Assembly (NCBI RefSeq): GCF_022410515.1
Contig: NZ_JACSDI010000005.1
Span: 62,001-126,000 of the forward strand
Direction of reading: 5' to 3'
DNA: 64,000 nucleotides
Source of the DNA: Shewanella cutis
GTDB lineage: Bacteria > Pseudomonadota > Gammaproteobacteria > Enterobacterales > Shewanellaceae
Shown here piece by piece: positions 27,281 through 36,362 of the stretch. Position 1 is the first letter of the stretch. Each line of letters begins with the position of its first letter. Both the position numbers and the translations under genes were made by a program. The notes beneath the pieces are model-generated. The model saw only the letters and a list, made by a program, of their open reading frames with translations. It was not told where the DNA came from and searched no databases.

Positions 27281-28021
27281 ATGTTATCAATGAAGAATAT
27301 CAGTAAGGTTTTTAAAACGGACTTAGTGGAAACCCATGCGCTGCGGGATTTTAATCTTGAGGTGAGCGAGGGCGAGTTTGTGGCGGTAACCGGGCCCTCA
27401 GGATCGGGCAAAACCACCTTTCTAAATATTGCTGGCTTACTCGAAGGCTTTACCCATGGGGATTACTTTTTAGATGGCATCAATGTCTCAAATCTCAGTG
27501 ATAACAAAAGCGCTGCCGTGCGTAATGAGAAAATTGGCTTTATTTTCCAAGGTTTTAACCTGATCCCCGATCTTAATTTAGCTGAAAACATTGAAGTGCC
27601 TCTGCGTTACCGTGGCTTTAGCGCCAAAGAGCGTAACCGCCGTGTGGAACAGGCGCTGGAGCAAGTCGGTTTAGCTGCCCGCATGAAGCATCTACCTACC
27701 CAATTATCTGGCGGTCAGCAACAAAGGGTGGCGATTGCTCGTGCACTTGCGGGTGAGCCACGGTTTTTACTCGCCGACGAACCAACCGGTAACCTCGACA
27801 GTTTAATGGCACGTCAAGTGATGGAATTACTTGAAAATATTAATCAGGCAGGCACCACCATTATCATGGTAACCCATGACCCTGAACTGGCGCGCCGCGC
27901 CCAGCGCAATATTCAAATCGTCGATGGACAAGTCTGCGACTTTACCATGTATCAAGCCAATGCGGCCCGCAGCGCAAGCCACGGCAGTGTCGATAAACTG
28001 GTTGCTAACGCCCAAGGCTAG
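27281..28021 (+). CDS. ABC transporter ATP-binding protein (MacB/LolD type)
   Basis: 246-residue ATPase of the exporter. Walker A GPSGSGKTTF (about residues 38-47), Q-loop FIFQGFNLIPDLNL, signature LSGGQQQRVAIARAL, Walker B FLLADEPTGNLDS and the H-loop VTHDPELARRA are all present. This subfamily drives MacB-type mechanotransmission export of peptides, lipoproteins or drugs. The first permease gene starts 8 bp downstream. Confidence 0.93.
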   Translation: MLSMKNISKVFKTDLVETHALRDFNLEVSEGEFVAVTGPSGSGKTTFLNIAGLLEGFTHGDYFLDGINVSNLSDNKSAAVRNEKIGFIFQGFNLIPDLNLAENIEVPLRYRGFSAKERNRRVEQALEQVGLAARMKHLPTQLSGGQQQRVAIARALAGEPRFLLADEPTGNLDSLMARQVMELLENINQAGTTIIMVTHDPELARRAQRNIQIVDGQVCDFTMYQANAARSASHGSVDKLVANAQG

Positions 28022-28029
28022 GAGCGGTT

Positions 28030-29334
28030 ATGTTCTTCTATTACTTAGATTTAGCTTGGCGTAGTATCAAAAAAACGCCCATGTTATCGGCACTGATGAT
28101 CATGGCGATTTCTATCGGCATTGGCATCACTATCACTACGCTAAACATCTACAAAATGATGTCTACCAACCCTGCAGGGGATAAATCCAGCCAGTTATTT
28201 GCAGTGCAGTTATGGAGCCAAGGCCCCGATGCTTGGGATGATTTTGATCCTCAGATCACTTATCAGGACGGCTTTAACTTACTTAAGAGTGATATTCCGC
28301 GCCTACAAACCCCCATGTTTCGCACGGGAGGTGCAGTGCAGACTGAAGACCCTAGTTTTTTACCTGTGCTGCAATCTCGGGTGCGCGTCACTAATAATGA
28401 CTTTTTCCCGCTCTTTGGTCTTGAATTTCAATATGGTCAGGCATGGGATGACAGTGTCGACAAAACGGCACGCTATGAAGTTGTGTTGACCAATGAGTTG
28501 AATAAGACCCTGTTTGCGGGCGAAAACAGCGTGGGTAAGACGATTTATTTCAACGCTAAACCTTATCAGGTCGTGGGAGTGCTTAAGCCTTGGGCGCCGA
28601 GTCCTAATTATTATGACCTTAACAATGGCGCCTTTGGTAATGTCGATACCCTGTTTGTACCCTATAGCCTAGCGCCGATTGAGGAATACGGTAGTTGGGG
28701 CAATACCAATGGCTGGAGCCATGAAAGTATCAATACCTATGCTCAGCGTTTGACCTCTGAAAAGCATTGGACGCAATTTTGGGTGCAACTAGATACGCCA
28801 GAGCAAGCAGCTGAGTATCGCCAGTGGGTACGCCAATATATTGAGCAGCAAAAGCAGTTGGGCCGTTTTAGCTCACCTAAGGCCGATGTGCAATTGTCTG
28901 ATGTTGACCAATGGTTAGCCATTAATAAAGTGGTACCTGAAGATAATAAAGTGCTGGTGGGCCTTAGTGCACTGTTCTTAATTGTCTGCTTGGTCAATAT
29001 GTTAGGTTTGTTATTGTCCAAGTTTTTACGCCGTGCCCCCGAGATTGGTGTGCGCCGCGCGATAGGTGCCAGCCAAGGGCAAATTTTTGCCCAACATATG
29101 GTAGAAGTGTCAATGATGGGATTATTCGGTGGATTATTGGGCCTCGCTTGGGCTTGGGGCTCACTTGCGTTGCTCACAAACAAGTTTCAATTAGAGGCTT
29201 CGCTCACTCACCTCGATGCCAGCATGTGGCTCATTGCGCCTATTATTGCGATTTTAGCGGCGATAGTGGCGGGAATTTATCCTGCCTGGCGTGTGTGTAC
29301 CACTAACCCAAGTGTTTATCTTAAGAGCCAATAA
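28030..29334 (+). CDS. ABC transporter permease, MacB/FtsX type (first)
   Basis: 434-residue permease with the four-helix MacB/FtsX topology: an N-terminal helix (LSALMIMAISIGIGITITTL, about residues 19-38), a large periplasmic domain (about residues 45-310, MacB_PCD), then three helices (NKVLVGLSALFLIVCLVNMLGLLL; VEVSMMGLFGGLLGLAWAWGSLALL; MWLIAPIIAILAAIVAGIYPAW). The family loop RRAPEIGVRRAIGASQGQIF is intact. Pairs with the permease at 29346 as a heterodimer, since both are in the same operon but differ in sequence. Confidence 0.92.
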   Translation: MFFYYLDLAWRSIKKTPMLSALMIMAISIGIGITITTLNIYKMMSTNPAGDKSSQLFAVQLWSQGPDAWDDFDPQITYQDGFNLLKSDIPRLQTPMFRTGGAVQTEDPSFLPVLQSRVRVTNNDFFPLFGLEFQYGQAWDDSVDKTARYEVVLTNELNKTLFAGENSVGKTIYFNAKPYQVVGVLKPWAPSPNYYDLNNGAFGNVDTLFVPYSLAPIEEYGSWGNTNGWSHESINTYAQRLTSEKHWTQFWVQLDTPEQAAEYRQWVRQYIEQQKQLGRFSSPKADVQLSDVDQWLAINKVVPEDNKVLVGLSALFLIVCLVNMLGLLLSKFLRRAPEIGVRRAIGASQGQIFAQHMVEVSMMGLFGGLLGLAWAWGSLALLTNKFQLEASLTHLDASMWLIAPIIAILAAIVAGIYPAWRVCTTNPSVYLKSQ

Positions 29335-29345
29335 TCGGGGGCAAT

Positions 29346-30545
29346 ATGTTACATATCAAACCTATCTTTAGCAGTTTATTACACAGTAAAAGTGGCCCTT
29401 TACTCCTGTTATTACAGATTGTGTTGTCAGTGGCGATTGTCGCTAATGCCAGCTTTATTATCGTCGAACGCTTGAGTTTAATGGCGCGTGAGTCTGGGAT
29501 TGTTGAAAATGAAGTCTTCGATTTCAGTATTTATCATTTTGATAAATCAACGGATTTAGTTGTGCAGGATAAACGGGATTTAGAGCTCCTACGTGCTATA
29601 CCTGGGGTTATTGATGTTGCGCCGAGTTCCATGGCTCCCCTGAGCGGTGGCGGTTGGTCGAGTAATTTTACCCTAGGGCCAGAGGAGCGTGCGAAGTCCA
29701 CGCCCAATACCGGCATGTATATGAGTGATGAGCATTTTATCGACTCCTTAGGGCTTAAGTTAGTTGAAGGACGTAACTTCTATCCCCAAGAGATCACCAC
29801 TGAACTGTTAGAGGATGGTGGCAAGATGATCGTCACTAAAGCCTTTGTCGATAAGGTGTGGCCGAATGACTCTGCACTCGGAAAGAGCGTATATATGGGA
29901 GCGCAGCATTTTGTGGTGATTGGTGTGGTTGAGCGTTTACAAACGGCTTGGGTGGATAACAGCAATGTAGAGTTTAGCTCTGTGTTGTCAGTGAATTATC
30001 CCGCTGACTATAAACGTTATTTAGTCAGAGCTAAGGCAAGTGATATTGCGCGCCTAAAAGAGGTCATCCCCGAGATCTTGCATAAAGAGTATCCGAGCCG
30101 GGTGATTGAAGGCTTTACCACCATAAGTGAGCGTCGTATCGAGGCATACCGTGACCATGAGTTAATGGCAACCGTGCTGACCATGATGGTGGTATTGCTG
30201 CTGTTGATTACCTCACTTGGGGTAACGGGGATGGTGATGTTTAATATTCAGCGCCGCACTAAGCAAATTGGTACTCGCCGTGCGCTAGGAGCGAAGAAGC
30301 GCGATATTATCAGCTACTTCTTAGTGGAAAATTATCTACTTTGTCTGTTGGGTGGCACCCTCGGTGTGCTGTTAGCTATTCAGTTAGGCCAGCAATTGAT
30401 GAGTCTGTATAGCTTACCTATGCTGGCGCTTTCCTATCCATTATTAACTGTTGTGGGATTATTTGTGGTGACAACGCTTGCGGTGTACTTACCTGCACGC
30501 AAGGCTGCCAAGATATCTCCGGCGACAGCAACCCGCACGGTGTAG
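29346..30545 (+). CDS. ABC transporter permease, MacB/FtsX type (second)
   Basis: 399-residue partner permease, 11 bp after the first. Same topology: N-terminal helix (LLLLQIVLSVAIVANASFII), periplasmic domain, three C-terminal helices (MMVVLLLLITSLGVTGMVMF; a central pair around YLLCLLGGTLGVLLAIQ; LLTVVGLFVVTTLAVYLPARKAAK). The RRTKQIGTRRALGAKKRDI loop is present. Followed by a terminator-like hairpin, so the regulator genes downstream may be only partly co-transcribed. Confidence 0.92.
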   Translation: MLHIKPIFSSLLHSKSGPLLLLLQIVLSVAIVANASFIIVERLSLMARESGIVENEVFDFSIYHFDKSTDLVVQDKRDLELLRAIPGVIDVAPSSMAPLSGGGWSSNFTLGPEERAKSTPNTGMYMSDEHFIDSLGLKLVEGRNFYPQEITTELLEDGGKMIVTKAFVDKVWPNDSALGKSVYMGAQHFVVIGVVERLQTAWVDNSNVEFSSVLSVNYPADYKRYLVRAKASDIARLKEVIPEILHKEYPSRVIEGFTTISERRIEAYRDHELMATVLTMMVVLLLLITSLGVTGMVMFNIQRRTKQIGTRRALGAKKRDIISYFLVENYLLCLLGGTLGVLLAIQLGQQLMSLYSLPMLALSYPLLTVVGLFVVTTLAVYLPARKAAKISPATATRTV

Positions 30546-30562
30546 CGTAAGGTGAGCGGCAT

Positions 30563-30600
30563 AAAGTGCGATAACAGTAGGATGTTATTGCACTTTTTGT
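30563..30600 (+). terminator. Terminator or attenuator between exporter and regulator genes
   Basis: AAAGTGCGATAAC (30563-30575) pairs with GTTATTGCACTTT (30583-30595), one G-U pair, 7-nt loop, ending in a T-run. It separates the exporter operon from the two-component genes. Confidence 0.7.
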
Positions 30601-30642
30601 TACTTTAAGGTTAATAGATTTACTCGGGATATACTTTTTAAA

Positions 30643-32079
30643 ATGGACACTATTCTGATTGTCGACGATAACCATGCCATCTGCCAGGCGTTGGGATTAA
30701 TGCTGGAGATCAATGGTTATCAGGTGTTGACTTGCCATACACCAGATGATGCCCTTAACCTGATCGCGACCCACGATATTGATCTCGTTATCCAAGATAT
30801 GAACTTCACCCGCGATACCACCTCAGGGGAAGAAGGACGACAGCTGTTTTATGCATTGCGTGAGCGGCAACCGGATCTGCCGATCATTTTAATGACAGCG
30901 TGGACACAGCTCGAAACTGCCGTCGAGTTGGTTAAAGCGGGCGCTGCCGATTATATGGGTAAGCCTTGGGATGATGCTAAGTTACTAAATAGTATTACGA
31001 ATTTAGTTACACTCTATAAACTTGCTCGCACGAATCATCAACTCGAGCGGGTGAATTCACAGCGCCAGGTAGCGATTGCTGATGCGCAACTGTGCGGGAT
31101 TGTTTTTGGTAGCGGCGCGATGCAGCGCTGTATCGACTTAGCTTTACAACTGGCGCGCTCCGATGTATCCGTGTTGATCACTGGCCCAAATGGTGCCGGT
31201 AAAGATAAGCTTGCCGATATTATTCACGCTAATTCTCCCTTAAAAAACAAACCTTTTATTAAGGTTAATGTGGGCGCCTTGCCAATGGAATTGCTTGAGG
31301 CCGAACTCTTTGGTGCCGAGGCTGGAGCGTTTACCGGGGCCAATAAAGCGCGAATAGGCCGTTTTGAGGCCGCCGATGGTGGCACCTTGTTTTTAGATGA
31401 AATAGGCAATTTACCGCTCTCTGGCCAAGTGAAGTTGCTACGGGTATTACAAACGGGGGAGTTTGAACGTTTAGGTAGCCATAAAACCTTAAAGGTGAAG
31501 GTGAGGGTGATCAGTGCGACTAATGCTGACCTTGCCCAAGATATTGCCGAAGGCCGCTTTCGTGAGGACTTGTTTTACCGCCTAAATGTGATTGAGTTGG
31601 CTTTGCCGCCACTCAATCAGCGTATCGACGATATTCTGCCCTTAGTAAAACATTTTGTCGGTGCAGGCTTTAGCCTGAGTAAACCGGCTCAGCAGGCGCT
31701 ATTACAGCACCGTTGGCCGGGCAATGTGCGTGAGTTAGAAAATGCCTGTAAGCGCGCTGCATTATTGGCCCAAAGCCGCGTGTTAACAGAAACGGATTTT
31801 GGTTTACCGCAAGCCTTGGCACGCCAGTTGAGTGCCACAAATGCGTTCGCGTTTGAGCAGAACAAGTATTTATCTTCCGCTTTTGAACGCCAAAGCCATC
31901 TGCCCGCTGCCCATGCAGTTAGCCCGACTGACACCCATGAGGCGCAGGATGTTAGTCGTGAAGACATTGAAGCGGCTTTACAGCAACATAATGGTGTGAT
32001 TGCTCGGGTAGCAAAATCCTTAGGCTTGAGTCGGCAGGCGTTATATCGGCGTATGGATAAGTTTGGTCTCGAGAAATAA
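30643..32079 (+). CDS. NtrC-type sigma-54 response regulator
   Basis: 478-residue activator. Receiver domain residues 1-120 with acidic pocket IVDDN and phospho-acceptor D52 (LVIQDMNF). AAA+ domain about residues 145-375: Walker A is GPNGAGKD rather than the usual GESGTGKE, the sigma-54 contact loop AGAFTGANKARIG is intact, Walker B GGTLFLDEIGNLP, arginine finger region FREDLFYRLNVIELALPPL. C-terminal Fis-type helix-turn-helix, VIARVAKSLGLSRQALYRRM. It should activate the sigma-54 promoter at 25448. Sensor kinase gene follows after 45 bp. Confidence 0.94.
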   Translation: MDTILIVDDNHAICQALGLMLEINGYQVLTCHTPDDALNLIATHDIDLVIQDMNFTRDTTSGEEGRQLFYALRERQPDLPIILMTAWTQLETAVELVKAGAADYMGKPWDDAKLLNSITNLVTLYKLARTNHQLERVNSQRQVAIADAQLCGIVFGSGAMQRCIDLALQLARSDVSVLITGPNGAGKDKLADIIHANSPLKNKPFIKVNVGALPMELLEAELFGAEAGAFTGANKARIGRFEAADGGTLFLDEIGNLPLSGQVKLLRVLQTGEFERLGSHKTLKVKVRVISATNADLAQDIAEGRFREDLFYRLNVIELALPPLNQRIDDILPLVKHFVGAGFSLSKPAQQALLQHRWPGNVRELENACKRAALLAQSRVLTETDFGLPQALARQLSATNAFAFEQNKYLSSAFERQSHLPAAHAVSPTDTHEAQDVSREDIEAALQQHNGVIARVAKSLGLSRQALYRRMDKFGLEK

Positions 32080-32124
32080 CGGCCAAGTGACTTTAGGCGA
32101 GTGGTGAATAAACGTGGCAATTAG

Positions 32125-33804
32125 GTGGAAGTTAAGGTGCAGCTGAGAACAAAATTAGTTATCTATTCAACTGTTTGTTGTGCTTTGGGTGTCTTGCTCA
32201 CCTTTGCTAGCATGAAGTACCTTTTTTCCACATCGTCCCCTGAAGTGGCTACGCCTGCGACACTACCCGATGTCCAGATCCCCGAGCTGGATTTAGCGCA
32301 ATTGCAAGATTCGGTAGCCGCCATCGAATCCGCAATAAAAAATACTGAGCAATTTCAACAGGCGTTTTCATTGCAGGAACGCTTAAGAGCCGATCAAATT
32401 AAGCATGAACTGCAAAAATTAGAACAGCTGAAGCAAGAGCAACTGCAAATTAAGCTCTACAAGCTAGAGCTGCTTAAGCAAGGGCTATTTAACCCTGCTC
32501 CCCATCCTGCCAATATGGTGCCGGCGTTACCTGTGGTGGAGCAGAGTAAATTGCCGCCGTTGTCATTAGAGCCGCAGGCAGAGCATACACCGCCAGTATT
32601 TGAATTGGTGTTGATTATCTTACTTGCCTGTAGTGCCTGCGCTCTGGGAGTTGTGTGGTTTACGCGACATTTAGCCCGAAGTCTTGATGCACTAGAAGTT
32701 GGATTACTTAACTTTAATGATAATGACTTCAGTGTGAGCATTCCTACAAACGGCGAGGGGCAACTTAAGACATTGGCCGAGCTATTTAATCACTCAGCGG
32801 CAAAGTTACGCCAAGAGCGGCAATATATTTATCAGCGGGAGTTATTGCTCGATAAAGTGATCCAAAGCTCCCCCAATGTCATGTTGCTGTTAAATGACCA
32901 TCAGAGGCTGATGTATGCCAATGATGCAGCTCGGCATCTATTTCAGATTAAAGGCAAAATGGAGGGATTGAGCCTTGAGGAGCTGCAGCAAGAATTACCT
33001 GAAGCCCTTGCTTTAGCACTGAAGCAGGAAAAGAGCGGCCTCTTTACCATGGGGGAGGATGATGCCGAGACTTGGTATCTGAGTCGTGGACAGTTTTTAC
33101 TGAATAACCAACAGCATAATTTAATCTTGCTCAAGCAGATGACCCGCGAGCTTAATCGTCAGGAAGTGGCAGTATGGAAAAAAGTCATCCGTATTATCAG
33201 CCATGAACTGAATAACTCAGTGGCGCCTATTGCTTCTATGGTGAATTCGGGGCGTTTGCTAACAAAAGATCTCGATAATCCAAAGCTCAAGCTGATTTTT
33301 GATACCATTGAAAGCCGTACTAATCATCTTAGCCAGTTTATTTACAACTATGCCCGCTTTGCTAAGTTGCCTTTACCACAGCGACGTAAAGTAGCGTGGT
33401 CTCAGCTTATTGAGCAGTTGACACAGCATTATCCCTTTGCGTTAACCCATGAGTTGCCGATAGAAGATGGTTATGTTGACCAGGGACAAATGGAACAAGT
33501 TTTGTTAAACCTACTTAAAAATGCCCATGAATCCGGCTCAAATCCTGAAGAGGTAACACTGTCGATTCGTTATCAGAAAATGGTCGATGGCGGCGGCTTT
33601 AGTATCAAGATAGAGGATCGTGGTAGCGGAATGTCTGAGGAAGTCTTAGAGCAAGCGTTACTGCCTTTTTATTCAACAAAACAATCGGGTACAGGTTTAG
33701 GCTTACCGCTCTGCCGTGAAATTATTGAAGCCCATGACGGTAGCATCAGTATGCACAATCGCACTGAAGGCGGCTTATCGGTACTGCTCTGGTTACCGCA
33801 ATAG
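32125..33804 (+). CDS. Membrane sensor histidine kinase
   Basis: 559 residues (a GTG at 32137, with AGGTGGA just before it, may be the true start). N-terminal helix (LVIYSTVCCALGVLLTF), a periplasmic Gln/Leu-rich coiled coil (about residues 50-150), second helix (FELVLIILLACSACALGVVWF), HAMP-like segment, a PAS domain around residues 250-330, then the HisKA box IISHELNNSVAPIASMV and ATPase motifs NLLKNAHESG, DRGSGMSE and GTGLGLPLCREIIEAHDG. Partner of the regulator at 30643. The HELNN variant of the H box is typical of NtrY/AtoS-like kinases. Signal unknown, presumably envelope or antimicrobial stress. Confidence 0.92.
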   Translation: MEVKVQLRTKLVIYSTVCCALGVLLTFASMKYLFSTSSPEVATPATLPDVQIPELDLAQLQDSVAAIESAIKNTEQFQQAFSLQERLRADQIKHELQKLEQLKQEQLQIKLYKLELLKQGLFNPAPHPANMVPALPVVEQSKLPPLSLEPQAEHTPPVFELVLIILLACSACALGVVWFTRHLARSLDALEVGLLNFNDNDFSVSIPTNGEGQLKTLAELFNHSAAKLRQERQYIYQRELLLDKVIQSSPNVMLLLNDHQRLMYANDAARHLFQIKGKMEGLSLEELQQELPEALALALKQEKSGLFTMGEDDAETWYLSRGQFLLNNQQHNLILLKQMTRELNRQEVAVWKKVIRIISHELNNSVAPIASMVNSGRLLTKDLDNPKLKLIFDTIESRTNHLSQFIYNYARFAKLPLPQRRKVAWSQLIEQLTQHYPFALTHELPIEDGYVDQGQMEQVLLNLLKNAHESGSNPEEVTLSIRYQKMVDGGGFSIKIEDRGSGMSEEVLEQALLPFYSTKQSGTGLGLPLCREIIEAHDGSISMHNRTEGGLSVLLWLPQ

Positions 33805-34057
33805 CGTTGATTTGGGTTTGTATCAATAGTTTTCATTTCTCATTCTAACGTATTACCCAAATGGGCTATTTTGCGGTTTTTACCTTAGCTTTTCGGACTA
33901 ATTTGCTCCTTGGTGTAATGACTAAGGATCTTCAATCCTGTTAACCTTATTTTGTGAAAATGAGTGCTAAATGTTAGGTCTTTTGGCGCAAGTATTAACG
34001 CGTTTGGGCTTAAGGCTGTTGAGTCACGTTTACGCATTAATTCATAAGGAGGGATAG

Positions 34058-34465
34058 GTGAAATCGTTAACGACGCGGTTGTTGTGTATTTTATGCTCGT
34101 TCCTGTTTGTGAGCGCTCCTAGTGCGTTAGCCAATGATGACATTGAAATCAGTGGATTGGTGATAGACCGAACGCTTACCCGTTTTGGTAAGGATTTTGG
34201 CTTTTACTATGCGAGTTATTGGCGAGAACTGCCGTTTACTCAAGGGGTGAATGTGACCTTGTATGAGACTGTGTTTCCGCAGGCAGGCACCGTTTTAACC
34301 TTAGAGGTGAATGGTACCCGCATCTATAGCACGCATTTTGGTCGCCGCGCCAATCCGGTTAAGGAGAGTGCTGAGCAGGCCATTTTGTTGACGATTGATT
34401 ACTTAGCTCTAATCAGAGCGAATGCGATTACAGGTGATTTTTCAGGAACATCGGACGACTTATAG
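34058..34465 (+). CDS. csgE: Curli assembly protein CsgE
   Basis: Periplasmic adaptor that gates the CsgG channel during curli secretion. 135 residues: signal peptide (about 1-25, ending SALA), then the CsgE domain with ISGLVIDRTLTRFGKDFGFYYASYW, NVTLYETVFPQAGTVLTLEVNGTRIY and RANPVKESAEQA. The start is GTG 34058 with a strong AAGGAGG 6 bp upstream. First gene of csgEFG. Confidence 0.93.
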   Translation: MKSLTTRLLCILCSFLFVSAPSALANDDIEISGLVIDRTLTRFGKDFGFYYASYWRELPFTQGVNVTLYETVFPQAGTVLTLEVNGTRIYSTHFGRRANPVKESAEQAILLTIDYLALIRANAITGDFSGTSDDL

Positions 34466-34475
34466 GATAACAATA

Positions 34476-34871
34476 ATGACTTACAGGACGTTACTTACGC
34501 TAGCTATGCTTTGCATAGCGCATACCAGCCAAGCTACCGAATTAATCTATACGCCAGTCAATCCCAGCTTTGGTGGTAATCCGCTCAATGGGACTTTCCT
34601 GCTCAATAAAGCGCAGGCGCAAAACGATAATCAAGCCACCTCGACCGAAAAAGACTTTGTTACCCGCTTTAAAGAATCCTTAGAACGTAACATTATCAAT
34701 GCTATTACCCGTGGTGTGGCCGATGGTGAGATTACCGATGGTGTGTATGACACGGGGGATTTTCGGATTGAAGTGGCCTCCACAGGCACTGGGGTGATGT
34801 TGACTATCACTAACAACGAAACCGGTGAAGTCACTGTGATTGAAATGCCAACTTTTGGAGGCGGAAACTAA
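34476..34871 (+). CDS. csgF: Curli assembly protein CsgF
   Basis: Outer-membrane-associated nucleation factor. Start moved to ATG 34476 (not 34422, which overlaps csgE) because this gives a signal peptide ending TSQA, and a mature N-terminus ATELIYTPVNPSFGGNPLNG, the conserved CsgF segment that lines the CsgG pore. 131 residues. Its TAA shares one base with the csgG ATG (TAATG). Confidence 0.93.
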   Translation: MTYRTLLTLAMLCIAHTSQATELIYTPVNPSFGGNPLNGTFLLNKAQAQNDNQATSTEKDFVTRFKESLERNIINAITRGVADGEITDGVYDTGDFRIEVASTGTGVMLTITNNETGEVTVIEMPTFGGGN

Positions 34872-35677
34872 TGGCACGTTCCATCCTTATCGCTTCTATG
34901 CTGCTGAGTATGTCCGCCTGTAGCTTGATCCCAAAGCCTGACTTAAATATTACTCCAGCTCAAGTTAATCCAATGAGTGAGGTGATGAAGGAGCTACAGA
35001 GTCAGCCCGGGCCTAAGTTTCCTATTCCAGTCGCGGTGTACTCGTTTCGCGACCAAACAGGCCAGTATAAGCCCCAGGCTAACGTGAGTTCATTCTCCAC
35101 CGCGGTCACTCAAGGGGCGACGTCAATGTTAATGCAGACCTTGATTGACTCTAAATGGTTTACGCCTGTTGAGCGTGAAGGCCTGCAAAACTTGCTCACT
35201 GAGCGCAAAATCAGTAATAAGCAAAACGGCACTAAGGGCGAAGATATTCCTGTTTTATCCACTGCGCGGTTATTGTTAGAAGGCGGGATTATCAGCTATG
35301 AGACCAATACCAGTACTGGTGGTACTGGGGTGGAATATTATGGTATTGGCGCGTCAGAAATGTACCGTGAGGATTTAGTCACGATTTATCTGCGTGCTGT
35401 CGACGTGCACTCGGGCAAAGTGATGATGTCGGTTTCTACCAGTAAAAGAGTCTTGTCACAGGAGATGCGTGCGGGCTTGTTCCGCTATACCAGTTTGAAC
35501 CGTTTGGCTGAAGCTGAAGTGGGTTTTACCACAAATGAACCGGTGCAGTTTTGTGTGCTTCAAGCGATTGAGTTAGCGGTCGCTGAGCTTATCGAAAAGG
35601 GCATCAAGCAAGGCTATTGGAGCGCTTCGCAGTTGTCTCAACCTATAGAAAAACAACCTGAATTAAGCCAAAGCTGA
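34871..35677 (+). CDS. csgG: Curli secretion channel lipoprotein CsgG
   Basis: Outer-membrane nonameric pore for curlin subunits. 268 residues, lipobox LLSMSACS with Cys about residue 16, then PVAVYSFRDQTGQYKPQ, SSFSTAVTQGATSMLMQTLIDSKWFTPVEREGLQNLLTERKI and the transmembrane hairpin region LLLEGGIISYETNTSTGGTGVEYYGIGASEMYREDLVTIYLRAVD. Translationally coupled to csgF. Followed by a terminator. No csgA, csgB or csgD lies in the window. Confidence 0.95.
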   Translation: MARSILIASMLLSMSACSLIPKPDLNITPAQVNPMSEVMKELQSQPGPKFPIPVAVYSFRDQTGQYKPQANVSSFSTAVTQGATSMLMQTLIDSKWFTPVEREGLQNLLTERKISNKQNGTKGEDIPVLSTARLLLEGGIISYETNTSTGGTGVEYYGIGASEMYREDLVTIYLRAVDVHSGKVMMSVSTSKRVLSQEMRAGLFRYTSLNRLAEAEVGFTTNEPVQFCVLQAIELAVAELIEKGIKQGYWSASQLSQPIEKQPELSQS

Positions 35678-35690
35678 TTAAATATCCCCA

Positions 35691-35727
35691 CGACCGAGCC
35701 AGATATAAGTCTGGCTCGGTTGTTTTT
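35691..35727 (+). terminator. Terminator of csgEFG
   Basis: ACCGAGCCAGA (35693-35703) and TCTGGCTCGGT (35710-35720) form a perfect 11-bp stem, 6-nt loop, followed by TGTTTTT. Classic rho-independent form. Confidence 0.9.
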
Positions 35728-35731
35728 AGGT

Positions 35732-36340
35732 TTAGTCAGCCCGTAATGCCTTCCAAAACAGCGCAAAGCTAGCATCGCGGTGATGTTTATCTTTGCCCAA
35801 CTCAGGATTATCAATAAAGTATCGAGTGGCAGCCAAGTATTGTCCGTGGCAATTTTCAAGCATTAATTCAATCGGATAGTGGGAAATTAATCCCATTAGC
35901 TGCCCTTTTTGTATTAATTGGGCGATAAATCCTAAGATGCTATTCATCGCTTGCTCGCGGATAGAAGCTGCAATCATAGGAGACATTGAATATTGCTGAA
36001 AAAACAATTGCTTGATTGGATTATCAATCGACCAATCAATCGCGCTCTGCCATAGCTGTTCGGCATGCTCTTTAAGATCGCCCCCTTCTTTAATATTTAA
36101 CAATAACGCATTGGCAAACTCTTGTTTAATCGTGAGAAACAGGCTTTCCATCAACACTTCTTTGGTTGGAAAATGATGAAACAATGTGCCAGTTGCCACG
36201 CCAGCTTGCTTAGCAATCGAAGCGGTTGACGTGCCATGAAAGCCTTGGCTGACAAATAACGATAATGCGGTATCGAGTATCGCCTGACGTTTATCGGTCA
36301 TCGGTTTATGTTCAACATTCGGTGATAACAGTGTTGTCAT
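35732..36340 (-). CDS. TetR-family transcriptional regulator
   Basis: 202-residue repressor. N-terminal TetR helix-turn-helix (about residues 17-60): RQAILDTALSLFVSQGFHGTSTASIAKQAGVATGTLFHHFPTKEVLMESLF. The C-terminal ligand-binding part is helical and unassigned. It is the downstream partner of the aldehyde dehydrogenase gene on the same strand (22-bp gap) and probably controls that operon, including itself, through the palindrome at 37845-37866. Confidence 0.9.
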   Translation of the reverse strand: MTTLLSPNVEHKPMTDKRQAILDTALSLFVSQGFHGTSTASIAKQAGVATGTLFHHFPTKEVLMESLFLTIKQEFANALLLNIKEGGDLKEHAEQLWQSAIDWSIDNPIKQLFFQQYSMSPMIAASIREQAMNSILGFIAQLIQKGQLMGLISHYPIELMLENCHGQYLAATRYFIDNPELGKDKHHRDASFALFWKALRAD

Positions 36341-36362
36341 GAACCCTCCTAATTCGGCCCTA

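Noticed and set aside
26830-27417. Minus-strand open frame of 195 codons opening MVLPDPEGPVTATNSP
   Set aside because: The N-terminal text is the familiar antisense shadow of an ABC ATPase P-loop; it overlaps the real ATPase gene.
33971-34057. 28-codon frame (MLGLLAQVLTRLGLRLL...) ending directly before the csgE start
   Set aside because: In frame with csgE but with a weak ribosome site and no known counterpart; kept only as a possible leader peptide.
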